Part shown: in pieces, positions 26,190-35,503 of the stretch | Numbering within the stretch: the stretch's first letter is position 1 | How the letters are laid out: the number at the start of each line of letters is the position of its first letter | From: Candidatus Amulumruptor caecigallinarius | Lineage (GTDB): Bacteria > Bacteroidota > Bacteroidia > Bacteroidales > Muribaculaceae | Length of the DNA: 62,499 bases | Direction of reading: 5' to 3' | Assembly (NCBI GenBank): GCA_023665605.1 | Contig: JAMPDP010000006.1 | Coordinates: 1-62,499, forward strand | Position numbers and translations under genes: made by a program | Notes under the pieces: generated by a model | What the model was told of the DNA's origin: nothing | The model's database searches: none | Seen by the model: the letters and a program-made list of their open reading frames with translations, nothing else

Positions 26190-26701
26190 TTATATCCGCA
26201 TTTTTCAAAGTGTTGTCCTATCGCCGGGAGCATATATGTAGAGTTGAAATAGCCTATGGCACTCTCGCCCATATTCAGTATCTCATCACCATATTTGCTC
26301 ACTATTGAGGGGCCATCTTCATTGCCGGGATCTGTCCTTAGCACATCACCGCTCATTTTCGCCGTAATCTCGCTGAAAAACTTGCCGTTGATGAAAAGGT
26401 TTGGCACTTCTTCCGGGCGTGGCGGCAATCCGAGCATTGACCCGCAGACAGGCGGCGTAATCGCTCGCTTCCATGCCTTGTAAGCATACGCTCTGTGATA
26501 CCATGGCCCCTCTTCTTCAAAATATGGGTCATCATCATATGTAGGCGACAAATGACGCCCCACGCTATCCAAGCCGCTGTATATCTGCTCTTGGATAGCG
26601 AGAACCACGATACCGCTATTGTTGGAGAGGCATTGCTTGCAAGCGTCCTCAAACCCATCGGATATGCTCTTGATTATGTCGGCTACTTTCTGAATCTCCA
26701 T
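26186..26701 (-). CDS. Tail-module protein, function unknown
   Basis: 171 residues from the ATG at 26701; an in-frame TTG nine bases earlier would lie at the foot of a hairpin. It contains RHLSPTYDDDPYFEEEG and LFINGKFFSEI, patterns seen in proteins between tube and tape-measure genes of Bacteroidales phages. It may be a chaperone or tail-completion factor. It overlaps the next gene by four bases. Confidence 0.55.
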   Translation of the reverse strand: MEIQKVADIIKSISDGFEDACKQCLSNNSGIVVLAIQEQIYSGLDSVGRHLSPTYDDDPYFEEEGPWYHRAYAYKAWKRAITPPVCGSMLGLPPRPEEVPNLFINGKFFSEITAKMSGDVLRTDPGNEDGPSIVSKYGDEILNMGESAIGYFNSTYMLPAIGQHFEKCGYK

Positions 26702-26708
26702 ATCATTC

Positions 26709-26741
26709 AAAAGGGGCGGAGGCTACTTCTTCCCCCGCCCC
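26709..26741 (-). terminator. Weak terminator inside the tail operon
   Basis: GGGGCGG and CCGCCCC pair perfectly on the minus strand, then TTTTG. With only four T it would probably end a fraction of transcripts, lowering expression of the downstream tape-measure genes relative to the tube protein. Confidence 0.55.
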
Positions 26742-26760
26742 TCGGTTCTGTTGGTTGTCG

Positions 26761-26937
26761 TTACTTTCCGGCTCTCTTTTTCGGCTTTGTGATGAGGTTA
26801 TAGACCTCTGTCAGCATCTTCGTCCGGGTCTCCTCATCCTTGTCGAGCCAAAAGAGGTTGAGGTGCCGTTCCTCAAATTCCTCTTTCGTCATGGTCTTTA
26901 TAACCGGCTCGTTGAAGTTGACACCCTCGTAAATCAT
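26761..26937 (-). CDS. 58-residue tail assembly chaperone candidate
   Basis: Starts MIYEGVNFNEPVIKTMTKEE and ends KPKKRAGK, with a charged helical middle. It overlaps the tube-protein gene by four bases. A small helical protein immediately after the tube protein is the position of tail assembly chaperones (lambda G-like). No frameshift signal into the next gene is seen. Confidence 0.7.
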   Translation of the reverse strand: MIYEGVNFNEPVIKTMTKEEFEERHLNLFWLDKDEETRTKMLTEVYNLITKPKKRAGK

Positions 26938-27791
26938 GCCGTTACCTGAACTATGCCCTTGATGCCGTTCTCAAAGAGAACCTTGGGTGCCTTGAGGGAT
27001 ACCCCGGCGCTTCCGGTTGTGGCAATCGTGACGGTGCTGTCAGCCTCATTGTAAGTGGCGGCCGACGTGGAGCCATTGAGGACGGTGGCTCCGGCGGATG
27101 CAATCAGCGGCCCATATATGCCGGTGACATCATACCCGCCAACCTTCTCGACAATCTTGTATGCCGAGCCGTCAGCGGCGGCCTTGACAAGCATGACCTC
27201 GGTGAGGCCAAATGTCTCAAGGGCTTCGGGGTGAAAGTCCAGCTTGATGAAGTCGGCCTGCTCCTTGGACTTCTTGGCGTTCTCATGGGAGAATGTCACG
27301 GTCAGCTGGGCGGCGTTGCTCGAGGTCTTGAACGGCGTGGAGTCGGAGTAGATGTTGTTCATGGGGAACGGTGCCAGGACATCCGTGCCGTCATTGATGC
27401 CATAGAGAAAGCCATCGCAGTCGAAGTAGTAAACGCCCCACTTGCGGTTGCCGGCCTTGGAGATAGCAGCGTCAAGACCGATGGAGTACTGGTCAATGGT
27501 CATGGTGTCCTTGCGGGCACTGAGGCCGGTAATCTGTTCAGGGCCGTAACCCACGGCGGAGGTCTGCACCTCGCCGCCATTCTTGGCGGCCTCCACGAAC
27601 GTGCGGATGCCGTAGACGCGCTCTGACACATCGGCGTGAAGCAGCTCCTCCAGCTTGTCCTCGGTGAGGCTGGCAGGGAGCTTGGAGCCATAAGGCACGA
27701 CTATCGCGCCGAGCAACTTGTCATAGGGTATCTCACACTTGGAGCCCCCGGTGTTGAGTTGTGCGTTGTCGCACTGACGAATATTTCTCAT
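26934..27791 (-). CDS. Major tail tube protein
   Basis: 285 residues. The body is beta-rich with the segment TPFKTSSNAAQLTVTFSHEN, as in tube proteins of this phage group. The final 60 residues (YGPLIASAGATVLNGSTSAA and on to the end) look like an added Ig-like surface domain. Location between the tail terminator-like gene and the chaperone-like gene supports the call. No sheath gene is present, so the tail is non-contractile. Confidence 0.75.
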   Translation of the reverse strand: MRNIRQCDNAQLNTGGSKCEIPYDKLLGAIVVPYGSKLPASLTEDKLEELLHADVSERVYGIRTFVEAAKNGGEVQTSAVGYGPEQITGLSARKDTMTIDQYSIGLDAAISKAGNRKWGVYYFDCDGFLYGINDGTDVLAPFPMNNIYSDSTPFKTSSNAAQLTVTFSHENAKKSKEQADFIKLDFHPEALETFGLTEVMLVKAAADGSAYKIVEKVGGYDVTGIYGPLIASAGATVLNGSTSAATYNEADSTVTIATTGSAGVSLKAPKVLFENGIKGIVQVTA

Positions 27792-28363
27792 CGTGTTCTA
27801 CAATTAGTTTTTTTGACTGTTAATTCAAGATTGGAGATGTTAATGGCATCAATGGGCTCGCTCACTTCTTCCCCGGTGCCCGTGTGCGCCCCATATCTGC
27901 CATATGAATAGTTCTCAGAGTATTCATGCGCTATCGTGTCATTGTAGCCGAAATCAAATCGGCCATCCTCCCTCAACGCTTGCATAAAGCGGTTGTAGAT
28001 TGGTCGGAGAATGTTCTGAAACGACAAAGCAAGCCTCTGCTCGTTGCTGTACTGCTGCTTCGTGGCAAACGCTATCAATATCCTGACTTTCGCCTTGGAA
28101 TAATACTCCGGGGTGTTGCGCTGCTCGTTGAACGGACACATCAGAGCGATAAGCGGAAACTTGACGCTGTTGCCACTCGCTGTCTTGCTCAACTCATCAA
28201 GCCTGTCCTTGACATACTGGGCGTTGCCGAAAATATAGTTGATTGTCGGGCAGTCATACCGCTTCAACCCTCCTATCCCATCGGGGAACATGAGGGAGCA
28301 TCCGGCGGATGTGGCGGCTACTACATCGGACAGTATCTCTATTATTTCTCGGCTACGGTTCAT
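27788..28363 (-). CDS. Tail terminator / completion-like protein
   Basis: 191 residues starting at the ATG at 28363, which overlaps the upstream gene by four bases; a longer reading frame upstream is antisense to nothing useful and runs through that gene. It contains SVKFPLIALMCPFNEQRN and KVRILIAFATKQQYSNEQR, a pattern common for proteins between head connectors and tube in Bacteroidales siphophages. Role inferred from order. Confidence 0.6.
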   Translation of the reverse strand: MNRSREIIEILSDVVAATSAGCSLMFPDGIGGLKRYDCPTINYIFGNAQYVKDRLDELSKTASGNSVKFPLIALMCPFNEQRNTPEYYSKAKVRILIAFATKQQYSNEQRLALSFQNILRPIYNRFMQALREDGRFDFGYNDTIAHEYSENYSYGRYGAHTGTGEEVSEPIDAINISNLELTVKKTNCRTR

Positions 28364-28872
28364 AAGTTGAGGACGTTGATTGGTGTTGTCATTTCGGCTG
28401 ATACGGCAATCCCTTTGAGAGGGGATTCCTTTGCCCACTCTGCAAAGAGTCTGTTCTTCTTCACCATTGAGTTCCACACGCTGACCTGACGGCTGATGGG
28501 CGCGACAATAGTGTTGGCGGTTTTCAGCTTTACAAGCCCGGTCATCGTGGCTTGTGTATTGGAGTCGCGGAGTATGTGGAAGAATACATAATCGGCAAAC
28601 GGCTCTCTCAATCGCTCGCACAATTCATCCATTCGCTCTACATGGAGAGGGTTCTCGTCCTCTTCCTGACACACGAGATATGCGTTTACCTTGTTGGCAA
28701 CGGTCGTACCGAGCATATCAGTAAGAAACTCCGACTGCAACTCCTCAATGTAGGCAAGTATGGCGTTGTTGACCTCCTCCGCATTAGGATTGGGGAGAGT
28801 GTCAGCGGTGCCCATTGTGGCGTTGAGGATATGCCGTGAGCCTTTGGTGAAATATGAACAGTCTATGAGCAT
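28360..28872 (-). CDS. Head-tail connector-like protein
   Basis: 170 residues, mostly helical (EEVNNAILAYIEELQSEFL, ERMDELCERLREPFADYVF), as in adaptor proteins that attach below the portal. It stands two bases downstream of a small gene and before the terminator-like gene. No catalytic motif. Confidence 0.6.
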   Translation of the reverse strand: MLIDCSYFTKGSRHILNATMGTADTLPNPNAEEVNNAILAYIEELQSEFLTDMLGTTVANKVNAYLVCQEEDENPLHVERMDELCERLREPFADYVFFHILRDSNTQATMTGLVKLKTANTIVAPISRQVSVWNSMVKKNRLFAEWAKESPLKGIAVSAEMTTPINVLNL

Positions 28873-28874
28873 CT

Positions 28875-29111
28875 TTACTCTGATTTCTTAGTCTTGCGTG
28901 GCTTCTTCTGGTCCACCGGCATTGTCGGTTCTTTGCTGTCGGAGCATCCGCATCCGTCGGGGTCGGCGACATACTTGTCATCCGCTACCAGCACGTTGTA
29001 ATTCGCCTCGGTGACCGGGATGAATTTTACCTCACCCCGGCGCACACGAATTGAATTTTCCTGAAGAATCTTGCCGATGGCCTTTGGATCACCTTTCATT
29101 ATGTAATCCAT
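28875..29111 (-). CDS. Small protein after the capsid gene
   Basis: 78 residues, with a short N-terminal domain (KGDPKAIGKILQENSIRVRR, then VKFIPVTEANYNVL) and a Lys/Pro-rich disordered tail. A protein of this size and design often follows the capsid gene in Bacteroidales phages and may be a head decoration or connector peptide. Function unknown. Confidence 0.6.
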   Translation of the reverse strand: MDYIMKGDPKAIGKILQENSIRVRRGEVKFIPVTEANYNVLVADDKYVADPDGCGCSDSKEPTMPVDQKKPRKTKKSE

Positions 29112-29120
29112 CGCGCGGCC

Positions 29121-30698
29121 TTACTCCTTGGTGATTGCCTTCTTGAGTTCATCAAGTGAGCCATAAGCGAATGCCCACGGCATATACACGACAAGGCCGA
29201 GCTGCTCCTGGAACACGAGGCGAACCATGTTGTAGAGAACGGTCTCAGCGTCCTCTACCCACTGCATCTCAAGGTTGGTATAGTCGTAGAGGTTGGCGCC
29301 GTTCTGAAAGTCACCGGCCAAATACATGCCGACAGGCATATCGGCACACTCAATCACGGGGAGAGTGCCAATCATCTTGCGGCCGTTGACGATGCGCACA
29401 AGGTCAAGCGAGCGACCCATGGTGTCCTTCTCGGTCTCCATGATGAAGAGCGTGATGGGATTGAGCGCGATCGCGTTGGGGCGATACTGGGCGAAAGAGA
29501 GGCACGCGGTGATGGCGTTGATGACGTCCTGTGAGTTGGGCGCGTCAACGCTCTTGAATGAGCAGTGGTTGATGACATACGACATCGTGGAGAGGCCGGT
29601 CTCCTCACCCTTGTACTCTGCGCCCTCGATGATGGCCTGACGGTCGTTCACCTTGATGATGGCGTGGGGTGTGTTGAGGTCGGTGTTGACAGCCGCGCCC
29701 TTGAACGTAATCATCATAGTGGAGAGTGCCTTGCTGATGGGAGTCTTGAACTCTACGAAGCAGCTCTTGCCGTCGGCATAGCTCTCAACCTTGAGCACCT
29801 CACCGACACCGCCGGACACGATGGACTCGGTAATCTGCTTCTCGATGGACTCCACACCGGCAATGTTGACAATACCCTGGAGCAGGTTCTTGGTGCCGTC
29901 ACCGAACAGCACTGAGGAGTTCTCGGACTGCGTCATGATGCCGGGGATGTGGGCGATGAGGAAAGCACGGATCTGCACGCGAGCAAGGAGCAGGTTCTTG
30001 GAGATGTCGAAGTAAGAACCCACACGCTTGATGCCTGTGTTCACCTCCTCAAACTCAAGGTTGGACTGCGACAGACGGCCGTTCTCGGTGACGAAGCGGG
30101 CGTTGCGGTCGAAGTTCTTCACACGCAGATAGGTGAAGTTGGGGTGAGCCGGGTCGCCGGGGATGGTGCGGATGATGTCGCGGATGGCGGTGGTTGGCCC
30201 AACATACGGCGAAACCATCACGTTGCTCTGGCGAGCGAGCATGATGTCGGCATCGTAGTTGTTCTCGACAGATGAGATGGCGGCAATCTCCTTGACGCTG
30301 AAACCGTCAAACCAGCCCGATGTCTTCTCAATACCGTCACAGAAATTCTTGAACTTCTGTGAGTCCATCATCTCGTCAAAGCGGTCAAAGAACTTGCTGA
30401 ACTTCACGATGGAAGCCCCACGGTTCTTGGCCTTCTCAATCTCGGCGGCGAGGTTCTTGACGGTGGCGCAGAGCTCATCGTTCTGCTTCTTCAGTGCCTC
30501 GGCCTCTACAAGCTTGTCCCTTTCAATCATCTCGGTGAAAGCCTTGAACTTCGCCTCAACCTGCTCGGGGGTCAGAAGTCCATCAATGGCCTTGTTGACG
30601 ATGTTGCACACGAGGTCGGCGTTCTTCTCCATGAAGGCACGCTCGTCTCCGCTCAGATTCTCAAGCGAGCCGGAGATGTCTTTGGTGGTTACTTTCAT
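29121..30698 (-). CDS. Major capsid protein (HK97 fold)
   Basis: 525 residues. The first 100 or so form a coiled-coil delta domain expected to be cleaved by the protease encoded next to it. The rest has HK97-fold features: long N-arm, FTYLRVKNFDRNARFVTENG, KRVGSYFDISKNLL (spine region), then the P-domain and A-loop parts (YRPNAIALNPITLFIMETEK, VIECADMPVGMYLAGDF). It is preceded by the protease and portal genes in the usual head order. A 12-bp palindrome ATAAGTACTTAT lies just before the start codon. Confidence 0.9.
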   Translation of the reverse strand: MKVTTKDISGSLENLSGDERAFMEKNADLVCNIVNKAIDGLLTPEQVEAKFKAFTEMIERDKLVEAEALKKQNDELCATVKNLAAEIEKAKNRGASIVKFSKFFDRFDEMMDSQKFKNFCDGIEKTSGWFDGFSVKEIAAISSVENNYDADIMLARQSNVMVSPYVGPTTAIRDIIRTIPGDPAHPNFTYLRVKNFDRNARFVTENGRLSQSNLEFEEVNTGIKRVGSYFDISKNLLLARVQIRAFLIAHIPGIMTQSENSSVLFGDGTKNLLQGIVNIAGVESIEKQITESIVSGGVGEVLKVESYADGKSCFVEFKTPISKALSTMMITFKGAAVNTDLNTPHAIIKVNDRQAIIEGAEYKGEETGLSTMSYVINHCSFKSVDAPNSQDVINAITACLSFAQYRPNAIALNPITLFIMETEKDTMGRSLDLVRIVNGRKMIGTLPVIECADMPVGMYLAGDFQNGANLYDYTNLEMQWVEDAETVLYNMVRLVFQEQLGLVVYMPWAFAYGSLDELKKAITKE

Positions 30699-30700
30699 AA

Positions 30701-30712
30701 ATAAGTACTTAT
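30701..30712. promoter_or_regulatory. 12-bp palindrome before the capsid start
   Basis: ATAAGTACTTAT is a perfect palindrome two bases upstream of the capsid ATG. It could be a binding site or simply an A/T-rich leader; evidence for function is weak. Confidence 0.3.
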
Positions 30713-30728
30713 AAATTGTGGTTGTTGA

Positions 30729-31802
30729 TTAAAGTTTCTTTGCAAGCCCGGAGAGGAAGCCCGCGAAAGACTTGCCCTTCCTGTCGTCCTCCTTCACGGG
30801 GTCTTTGTCCTCGCTCTCATCGGTGTCGGCATCTTCGTCACTGTCGGATGAGGGGTTCTTCTCCTCCTCGTCCTCCTTGCTTCCGGCTTTTACTACCGAC
30901 CTCTCGCAACTGACAGCGCTGTAAACTCGGCTCCAGCAGTGAGGACACCACACCCAATTCATTATTGACGTGATGCTCTTGGCGGTCAACGGTATGCCGG
31001 CAGCCTTGATGGCAGCGAGGACGTTGCCGACCTCTGTCTGTATCTCCGGCTTCTGTTGCTGCATGTATTCATACACAGTGCCTGATACAATGGCACGAGC
31101 GTATTCGCTCGCACAGTCCAGGACTTCTGTTTCAAAGGTGTGTTCTTCCATCTCGTCGTAGTCGAACACGTGGCCGCAGTGGGGACACGTTACGATACGC
31201 GCCCCGTTGAGGCTCTTGAGCAGTAGTGAAAGATGTCTATCCATGTCTTTGAGTCTGTAGTCGGAGTATTCGGGTTGCTCCAATGCCTTCTGCAAGAACT
31301 CAACGGCATCTCTGACGCGGGCCGGTGTCGCGGTCTTGATGTCTACAAGATAGGTGCAGGGATTAGCACCGAGGAACGAAAGAGTGGAATACTCAAACAT
31401 CTTCCACTGATGCACCTTGCGCTTATCCACCTTGTCGCGTGTTACGGCTATCACACCTACCGAATGTTCAAGTGTACGGCCATATTCGGCCATCAGCTTG
31501 TAATCGGTGTAAACATCCCGGCAGAGCTGCTTCTCCATGTTGAGCTGTCCCACCATGATGATGTCACCGTCCTTCTCGCGTCCTTCCAACGGCACACCGA
31601 GAAGTTGGGTCACGTCATGGTCTTTGAGCCACTTCATCCTGCTGATGTCGGTGGTGAGTGTGGCATCGAACGAGCCGGGCATTGAGATGTCCCCTTGCGA
31701 GTCCTCAATGCCTGTGCGATTGACCGCTACGGTCACGCGCCCCTTCTCATCGACATCATTCGCTTTCGTCTGAACCATCAGGTTCTTCATCGTCTTGTCC
31801 AT
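30729..31802 (-). CDS. Prohead protease (S78 family) with Zn-ribbon tail
   Basis: 357 residues. The N-terminal half is a Caudovirales prohead protease: the catalytic His lies in WLKDHDVTQLLG (near residue 63) and the Ser in LEHSVGVIAV. The C-terminal half has two Cys pairs each in CPHCG and CPHCWSR contexts, like a zinc ribbon, and an acidic tail. It would cleave the capsid delta domain during maturation. Its start overlaps the end of the portal gene by 47 bases. Confidence 0.85.
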   Translation of the reverse strand: MDKTMKNLMVQTKANDVDEKGRVTVAVNRTGIEDSQGDISMPGSFDATLTTDISRMKWLKDHDVTQLLGVPLEGREKDGDIIMVGQLNMEKQLCRDVYTDYKLMAEYGRTLEHSVGVIAVTRDKVDKRKVHQWKMFEYSTLSFLGANPCTYLVDIKTATPARVRDAVEFLQKALEQPEYSDYRLKDMDRHLSLLLKSLNGARIVTCPHCGHVFDYDEMEEHTFETEVLDCASEYARAIVSGTVYEYMQQQKPEIQTEVGNVLAAIKAAGIPLTAKSITSIMNWVWCPHCWSRVYSAVSCERSVVKAGSKEDEEEKNPSSDSDEDADTDESEDKDPVKEDDRKGKSFAGFLSGLAKKL

Positions 31803-33234
31803 TCTCCTGTTGAGGGTTTGTTGTTATACCAAAAATGTTATTTAGTCTCGTGTTGAAAAACTCTATCTCGCTGTCATCCATTTCCAGACGGCTCTTGTCG
31901 AACATATCGCCCTCCAATGCCGATTCATGGATACGCCCGCGCCAGTCATTGTAGCTTATCATGCCGTCAATGAACATCTGCCGGCAAGTCGTATTGACAA
32001 GGGATAGAACTTCTTCAGATTCTTTGCGGCCTATTTGCAAGCAGGCCACATCGTCAAAGTTGATGTCTATGTAATAACCGGCTTCCTCAAGCCCAAGAAA
32101 TGCGGTCAGCTCCTGACAGAACTGCTTCCCCAAACGCATTATCACGTTGGAGTAAACAGCCTTCTCGGCGTTTGCCTGATTGTCGAATGTGCTCTGATCT
32201 TTGCGGGGTATCAGCACGGAGGGGATTTCATATGCTCCGGCAATTGTCACTGCATCGGCAAGCGTCTCCTCAAACGGCTGGAGATGCGCGATGCTCAACC
32301 CGATTTGCTTGTAGTCAAGGTCAAGCGAGGAAATCATTATCGGGCTCTTGCCCGAGCCTAATCCGTATGAGCGGTTGTACTGGTCGTGGATTTCCTTCTT
32401 CTCGTCATCCGTCAGAGCTACCGTGCCTGTATCATCCTTTGACTTGTTGGTGATCATGCCGACTGCACCGCAATTACCATAGATGGTCTTTCGCGCTCCA
32501 TACACGTCCCCCAATATCGACAAGTTGTGTCTCACGCTGTCAAGGCGTGAGGGTGACATCAGATAATCCGTTTGGGAGAACTGCCCGAAGTTGCTCACAA
32601 GGTCGCGGTCATGCCAAACACGTGAGGGGCGCACACATCGGTAGTCGGTGCCCTTGATGGTGTAGCCCTTGATTATCTCTTCAAGTTTGTAGATGCCGAA
32701 CAGCCGCACCTTATATGACGTCAGAGTGTCAATCTTCACCATCGTGCCGGGGACACTCCACAGCTGCTCCAGCCACTTGAACTTCGGCGCTGTGTCTGAC
32801 ACGAAGTCCGACATGCCGGCAAACACAAAGGCGTTGCCTGTAGCGAGCCTGCTTGTAAAGTGGCTGTACACGAACTGCGGCCACGTCTGGAGTTCATTCG
32901 GCTGAGTGAGTATCTTGGCTATCGTGCTGGCGGCGGCACTTCGTGTCGTACACCAGACAATAGCATCGTTGGATGTCCTCTTTATCTCAAAGTGCGCTCC
33001 CGCTATCCTTGATGCTATGAAGTGGATGGGAAAGAGAACCTCGGCGTAATTGGTGAACATCTCCATGCCGTCAACACCTTTGAAAGTGTGGCCACCGGTC
33101 AAGGAGAACAGGTTGATATTGCGGATTAAGTCAGAAAGAGAGGTGCCCCGCTCAATGTTATTGATGGGCGCGTCTGCCGAAATCTTATCGAGAGTGCGGC
33201 TCTTTCGCTTGAATATGCCAAGTATGCTACTCAT
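31756..33234 (-). CDS. Portal protein
   Basis: 492 residues from the ATG at 33234 (SILGIFKRKSRTLDKIS), which is the usual portal start; the frame is open farther upstream but crosses the promoter. Family features include LFPIHFIASRIAGAHFEIKR, a PIMISSLDLDYKQIGLSIAH segment, and the FDNQANAEKAVYSNVIMRLG helix. It forms the dodecameric ring through which DNA enters. The C-terminus is acidic. Confidence 0.88.
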   Translation of the reverse strand: MSSILGIFKRKSRTLDKISADAPINNIERGTSLSDLIRNINLFSLTGGHTFKGVDGMEMFTNYAEVLFPIHFIASRIAGAHFEIKRTSNDAIVWCTTRSAAASTIAKILTQPNELQTWPQFVYSHFTSRLATGNAFVFAGMSDFVSDTAPKFKWLEQLWSVPGTMVKIDTLTSYKVRLFGIYKLEEIIKGYTIKGTDYRCVRPSRVWHDRDLVSNFGQFSQTDYLMSPSRLDSVRHNLSILGDVYGARKTIYGNCGAVGMITNKSKDDTGTVALTDDEKKEIHDQYNRSYGLGSGKSPIMISSLDLDYKQIGLSIAHLQPFEETLADAVTIAGAYEIPSVLIPRKDQSTFDNQANAEKAVYSNVIMRLGKQFCQELTAFLGLEEAGYYIDINFDDVACLQIGRKESEEVLSLVNTTCRQMFIDGMISYNDWRGRIHESALEGDMFDKSRLEMDDSEIEFFNTRLNNIFGITTNPQQENGQDDEEPDGSDESE

Positions 33235-33253
33235 TGCTTTCTGTTCTTGCAAG

Positions 33254-33261
33254 CAAAAATA
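33254..33261 (-). promoter_or_regulatory. Late promoter (-7 element) before the portal gene
   Basis: Minus-strand TATTTTTG in ATTATTTTTGCTTG, matching the element before the tail-tip operon. A TTTG occurs 23 bases upstream, slightly far. It overlaps the T-rich end of the terminase gene region. Confidence 0.45.
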
Positions 33262-33364
33262 ATTGCTATTGATACCGGCACTCCCAAAAACAAAAAAAAC
33301 CGCTTTCAGACATATGCCCAAAATCGGCCGTAGCTACCAGTATTTCAATTTGTTACGCTATTTT

Positions 33365-35380
33365 TCAGCGTGAAATCCACTTTTCAGCGAACTGAATAAA
33401 CCCACTTATTGTGGCACTCGCCTCTATGATTTCAGCGTCTTTGCCATAGTCCAGCATATTGGTTAGGAACCGACTGTAACCATCGTCACTCTCTGCCAGA
33501 TGAGGGTTGAACAACACGCGGTCTCTGACTATGTCCGATGTCGCTGCAACCCGCTTCGCGATGTCATCCCCCTCGCGCTTCACCCTCACATTCGGCAACA
33601 CAGCACGTAATTCACGCACAAACGAGAAGTAGGAGTCGGAACACTCCAATACCGTCACATCAGCTCCCTCGGTGAGAATATACTCCTTGATAGTGTCAAG
33701 TGATATTGTCTCCTCAATCTTGGCAGATACGATGTGCCACGCGTTGCCACACCGCTTCCCATGAAGATACACCACCTTGTTCTTCACATTCGGCAATAGG
33801 TAGAGAATATCGGCAGAGTAGGCGTTCTCCGTCTCCGGGTTGAAGTATTTGATAAATCCGTCACGGGCGTAGATGTTGCGCTTGCGCTGGTTGCTGAACT
33901 GGGTGAACTCATCTTTGAGGATGTCAACCACCACATAGCGCTTAGTATCCGAGAGGTGTCCATGCTCCTCATATGTCTGCATCGTGGTTTTGTTCTTCAC
34001 CCTCGTTTTAAGGATTGCGCCGTTCACATCTTTCTGCACGCTCATATAGTCCTCAATCGAGGTCTTGCAGTTCTCGCCGATGGTGAGGGTTATCCGTGGC
34101 AGCATGCCGTCATATATCGCGTTGATAAACTCGCCTGACATCGGCACACTCGGATTCTTGTTACCGACACAATCCACAACCTCCACACCCTCCTTTGCAA
34201 GACAATCAATGAGGAGATCTAACCACGAGCGTTTCTCATCGTCAATGTTGTTGGCGGCTCTTGTTGAAGCGTCACCATGCAGATACACAGCCTCGGGATT
34301 GTATTGCTTTATCCGCTCCGCTACAAGTTTGGCAGCTTTACGGACGGTGTTGTTCGGGCTCTCGGCGCATATCTCATCTATCTGACGGATGTCATTCCCA
34401 TGGGAAGTGTCAACCTGCCAGAATGTGAATGAGATATATGGCAGCACGTTGTTATCGACACTCAAATGAATAGGCAGACGAGGGTCGTACTTGACCTCCC
34501 TGGTATGCTTGCCACGATTGAACGAGCCGAAGAACTCCGACCCGGTACGAATAACACCCCACTCGCCTAAGGCATACACGTTGTAATAGTCGGGGTCGTT
34601 GAGGCGGTCTTTCTCAAAGTCGGCAATACACTGCTCGTCATAATACCCATAAGTCCCATCGGGCGAACCTACAACCCAAAAGTTATTCAGATAGGTGGTT
34701 TGGATAACAACCGTGTCGGGGGCGTGCTCCTCCACTTCTTTTGTACGTGGGTTGAGCATCTTCTTTGCCTCGTTCATCCGTATGCTCTTTACGGCGGTAA
34801 GCTCTGGAGGTATCGGCTTGCCCGATATTGTCACCTCCATAGGTATCTCGTGCCATTTCTCTACGTCAAATATCTCTTTCTTTATCCAGTGGGTTTCCTT
34901 GATAGGATTGAACGCGGTGATTATCTGCTGGCCCTCCTTGCCACGCAGACGCTTGCGCACTTGCTTGAAGTCCTCGCTATTATATTCGCTCCATTCATCC
35001 ATGAACACGCGCTTATAGTTGGATATGCCCTTTATCTTCTCGGGGTCATCCAACCCGCTGAAGTCAATCTTCGCTCCATTGGTCAAGCTAACTATCTGCC
35101 TTACCCCGTCCTTGAACTTGAACAGATTGAAGATGCCGAGCTGACGTGACGCCACCTTGAAGTCCTCATAGATTGTCTTGTTGATTGACGCACCGACCTT
35201 ACGCTCCACGAGGGTGTTCTCACCATCGTAAAGGGTCATAATGAGGATGAGTTGCGCCGCGCTGTACGACTTCCCCGAGGAGGAACCGCCATACAACACT
35301 ATCAAGCGTATCGTAGGGTCTTGGAGCAGTTTCAGCAGGTGGAACCCTACTGGGTTCAGCTTCTTGAAGTTGATTTGCAT
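33365..35380 (-). CDS. terL: Terminase large subunit
   Basis: 671 residues, the ATP-driven DNA packaging motor and nuclease. Walker A is GGSSSGKS near residue 32-39, Walker B is VFMDEW near 133-138, and a motif III-like TAFNP follows. The nuclease half shows HLSVDNN (first acid) and YLHGDAST. It is about 150-200 residues longer than a usual TerL. The extra part near the C-terminus (VVYLHGKRCGNAWHIVSAKI onwards) may be an added domain. Confidence 0.92.
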   Translation of the reverse strand: MQINFKKLNPVGFHLLKLLQDPTIRLIVLYGGSSSGKSYSAAQLILIMTLYDGENTLVERKVGASINKTIYEDFKVASRQLGIFNLFKFKDGVRQIVSLTNGAKIDFSGLDDPEKIKGISNYKRVFMDEWSEYNSEDFKQVRKRLRGKEGQQIITAFNPIKETHWIKKEIFDVEKWHEIPMEVTISGKPIPPELTAVKSIRMNEAKKMLNPRTKEVEEHAPDTVVIQTTYLNNFWVVGSPDGTYGYYDEQCIADFEKDRLNDPDYYNVYALGEWGVIRTGSEFFGSFNRGKHTREVKYDPRLPIHLSVDNNVLPYISFTFWQVDTSHGNDIRQIDEICAESPNNTVRKAAKLVAERIKQYNPEAVYLHGDASTRAANNIDDEKRSWLDLLIDCLAKEGVEVVDCVGNKNPSVPMSGEFINAIYDGMLPRITLTIGENCKTSIEDYMSVQKDVNGAILKTRVKNKTTMQTYEEHGHLSDTKRYVVVDILKDEFTQFSNQRKRNIYARDGFIKYFNPETENAYSADILYLLPNVKNKVVYLHGKRCGNAWHIVSAKIEETISLDTIKEYILTEGADVTVLECSDSYFSFVRELRAVLPNVRVKREGDDIAKRVAATSDIVRDRVLFNPHLAESDDGYSRFLTNMLDYGKDAEIIEASATISGFIQFAEKWISR

Positions 35381-35470
35381 GGATTTTTACAAATTGTAAG
35401 GTAAAATGGGCGTTTTGCTTACTCAGGCATTCTGTTTCCCCGAGGTTTTATCTACTCGCTTTGTCGGATT

Positions 35471-35497
35471 GTAAGCAAAAAGGCGCGCTTTGCTTAC
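35471..35497. repeat. Inverted repeat between terminase genes
   Basis: GTAAGCAAA (35471-35479) and TTTGCTTAC (35489-35497) form a perfect nine-bp stem. A third TTTGCTTAC lies at 35414-35422. Repeats between terS and terL may be a packaging-initiation or processing site. Confidence 0.5.
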
Positions 35498-35503
35498 ACC
35501 CGC

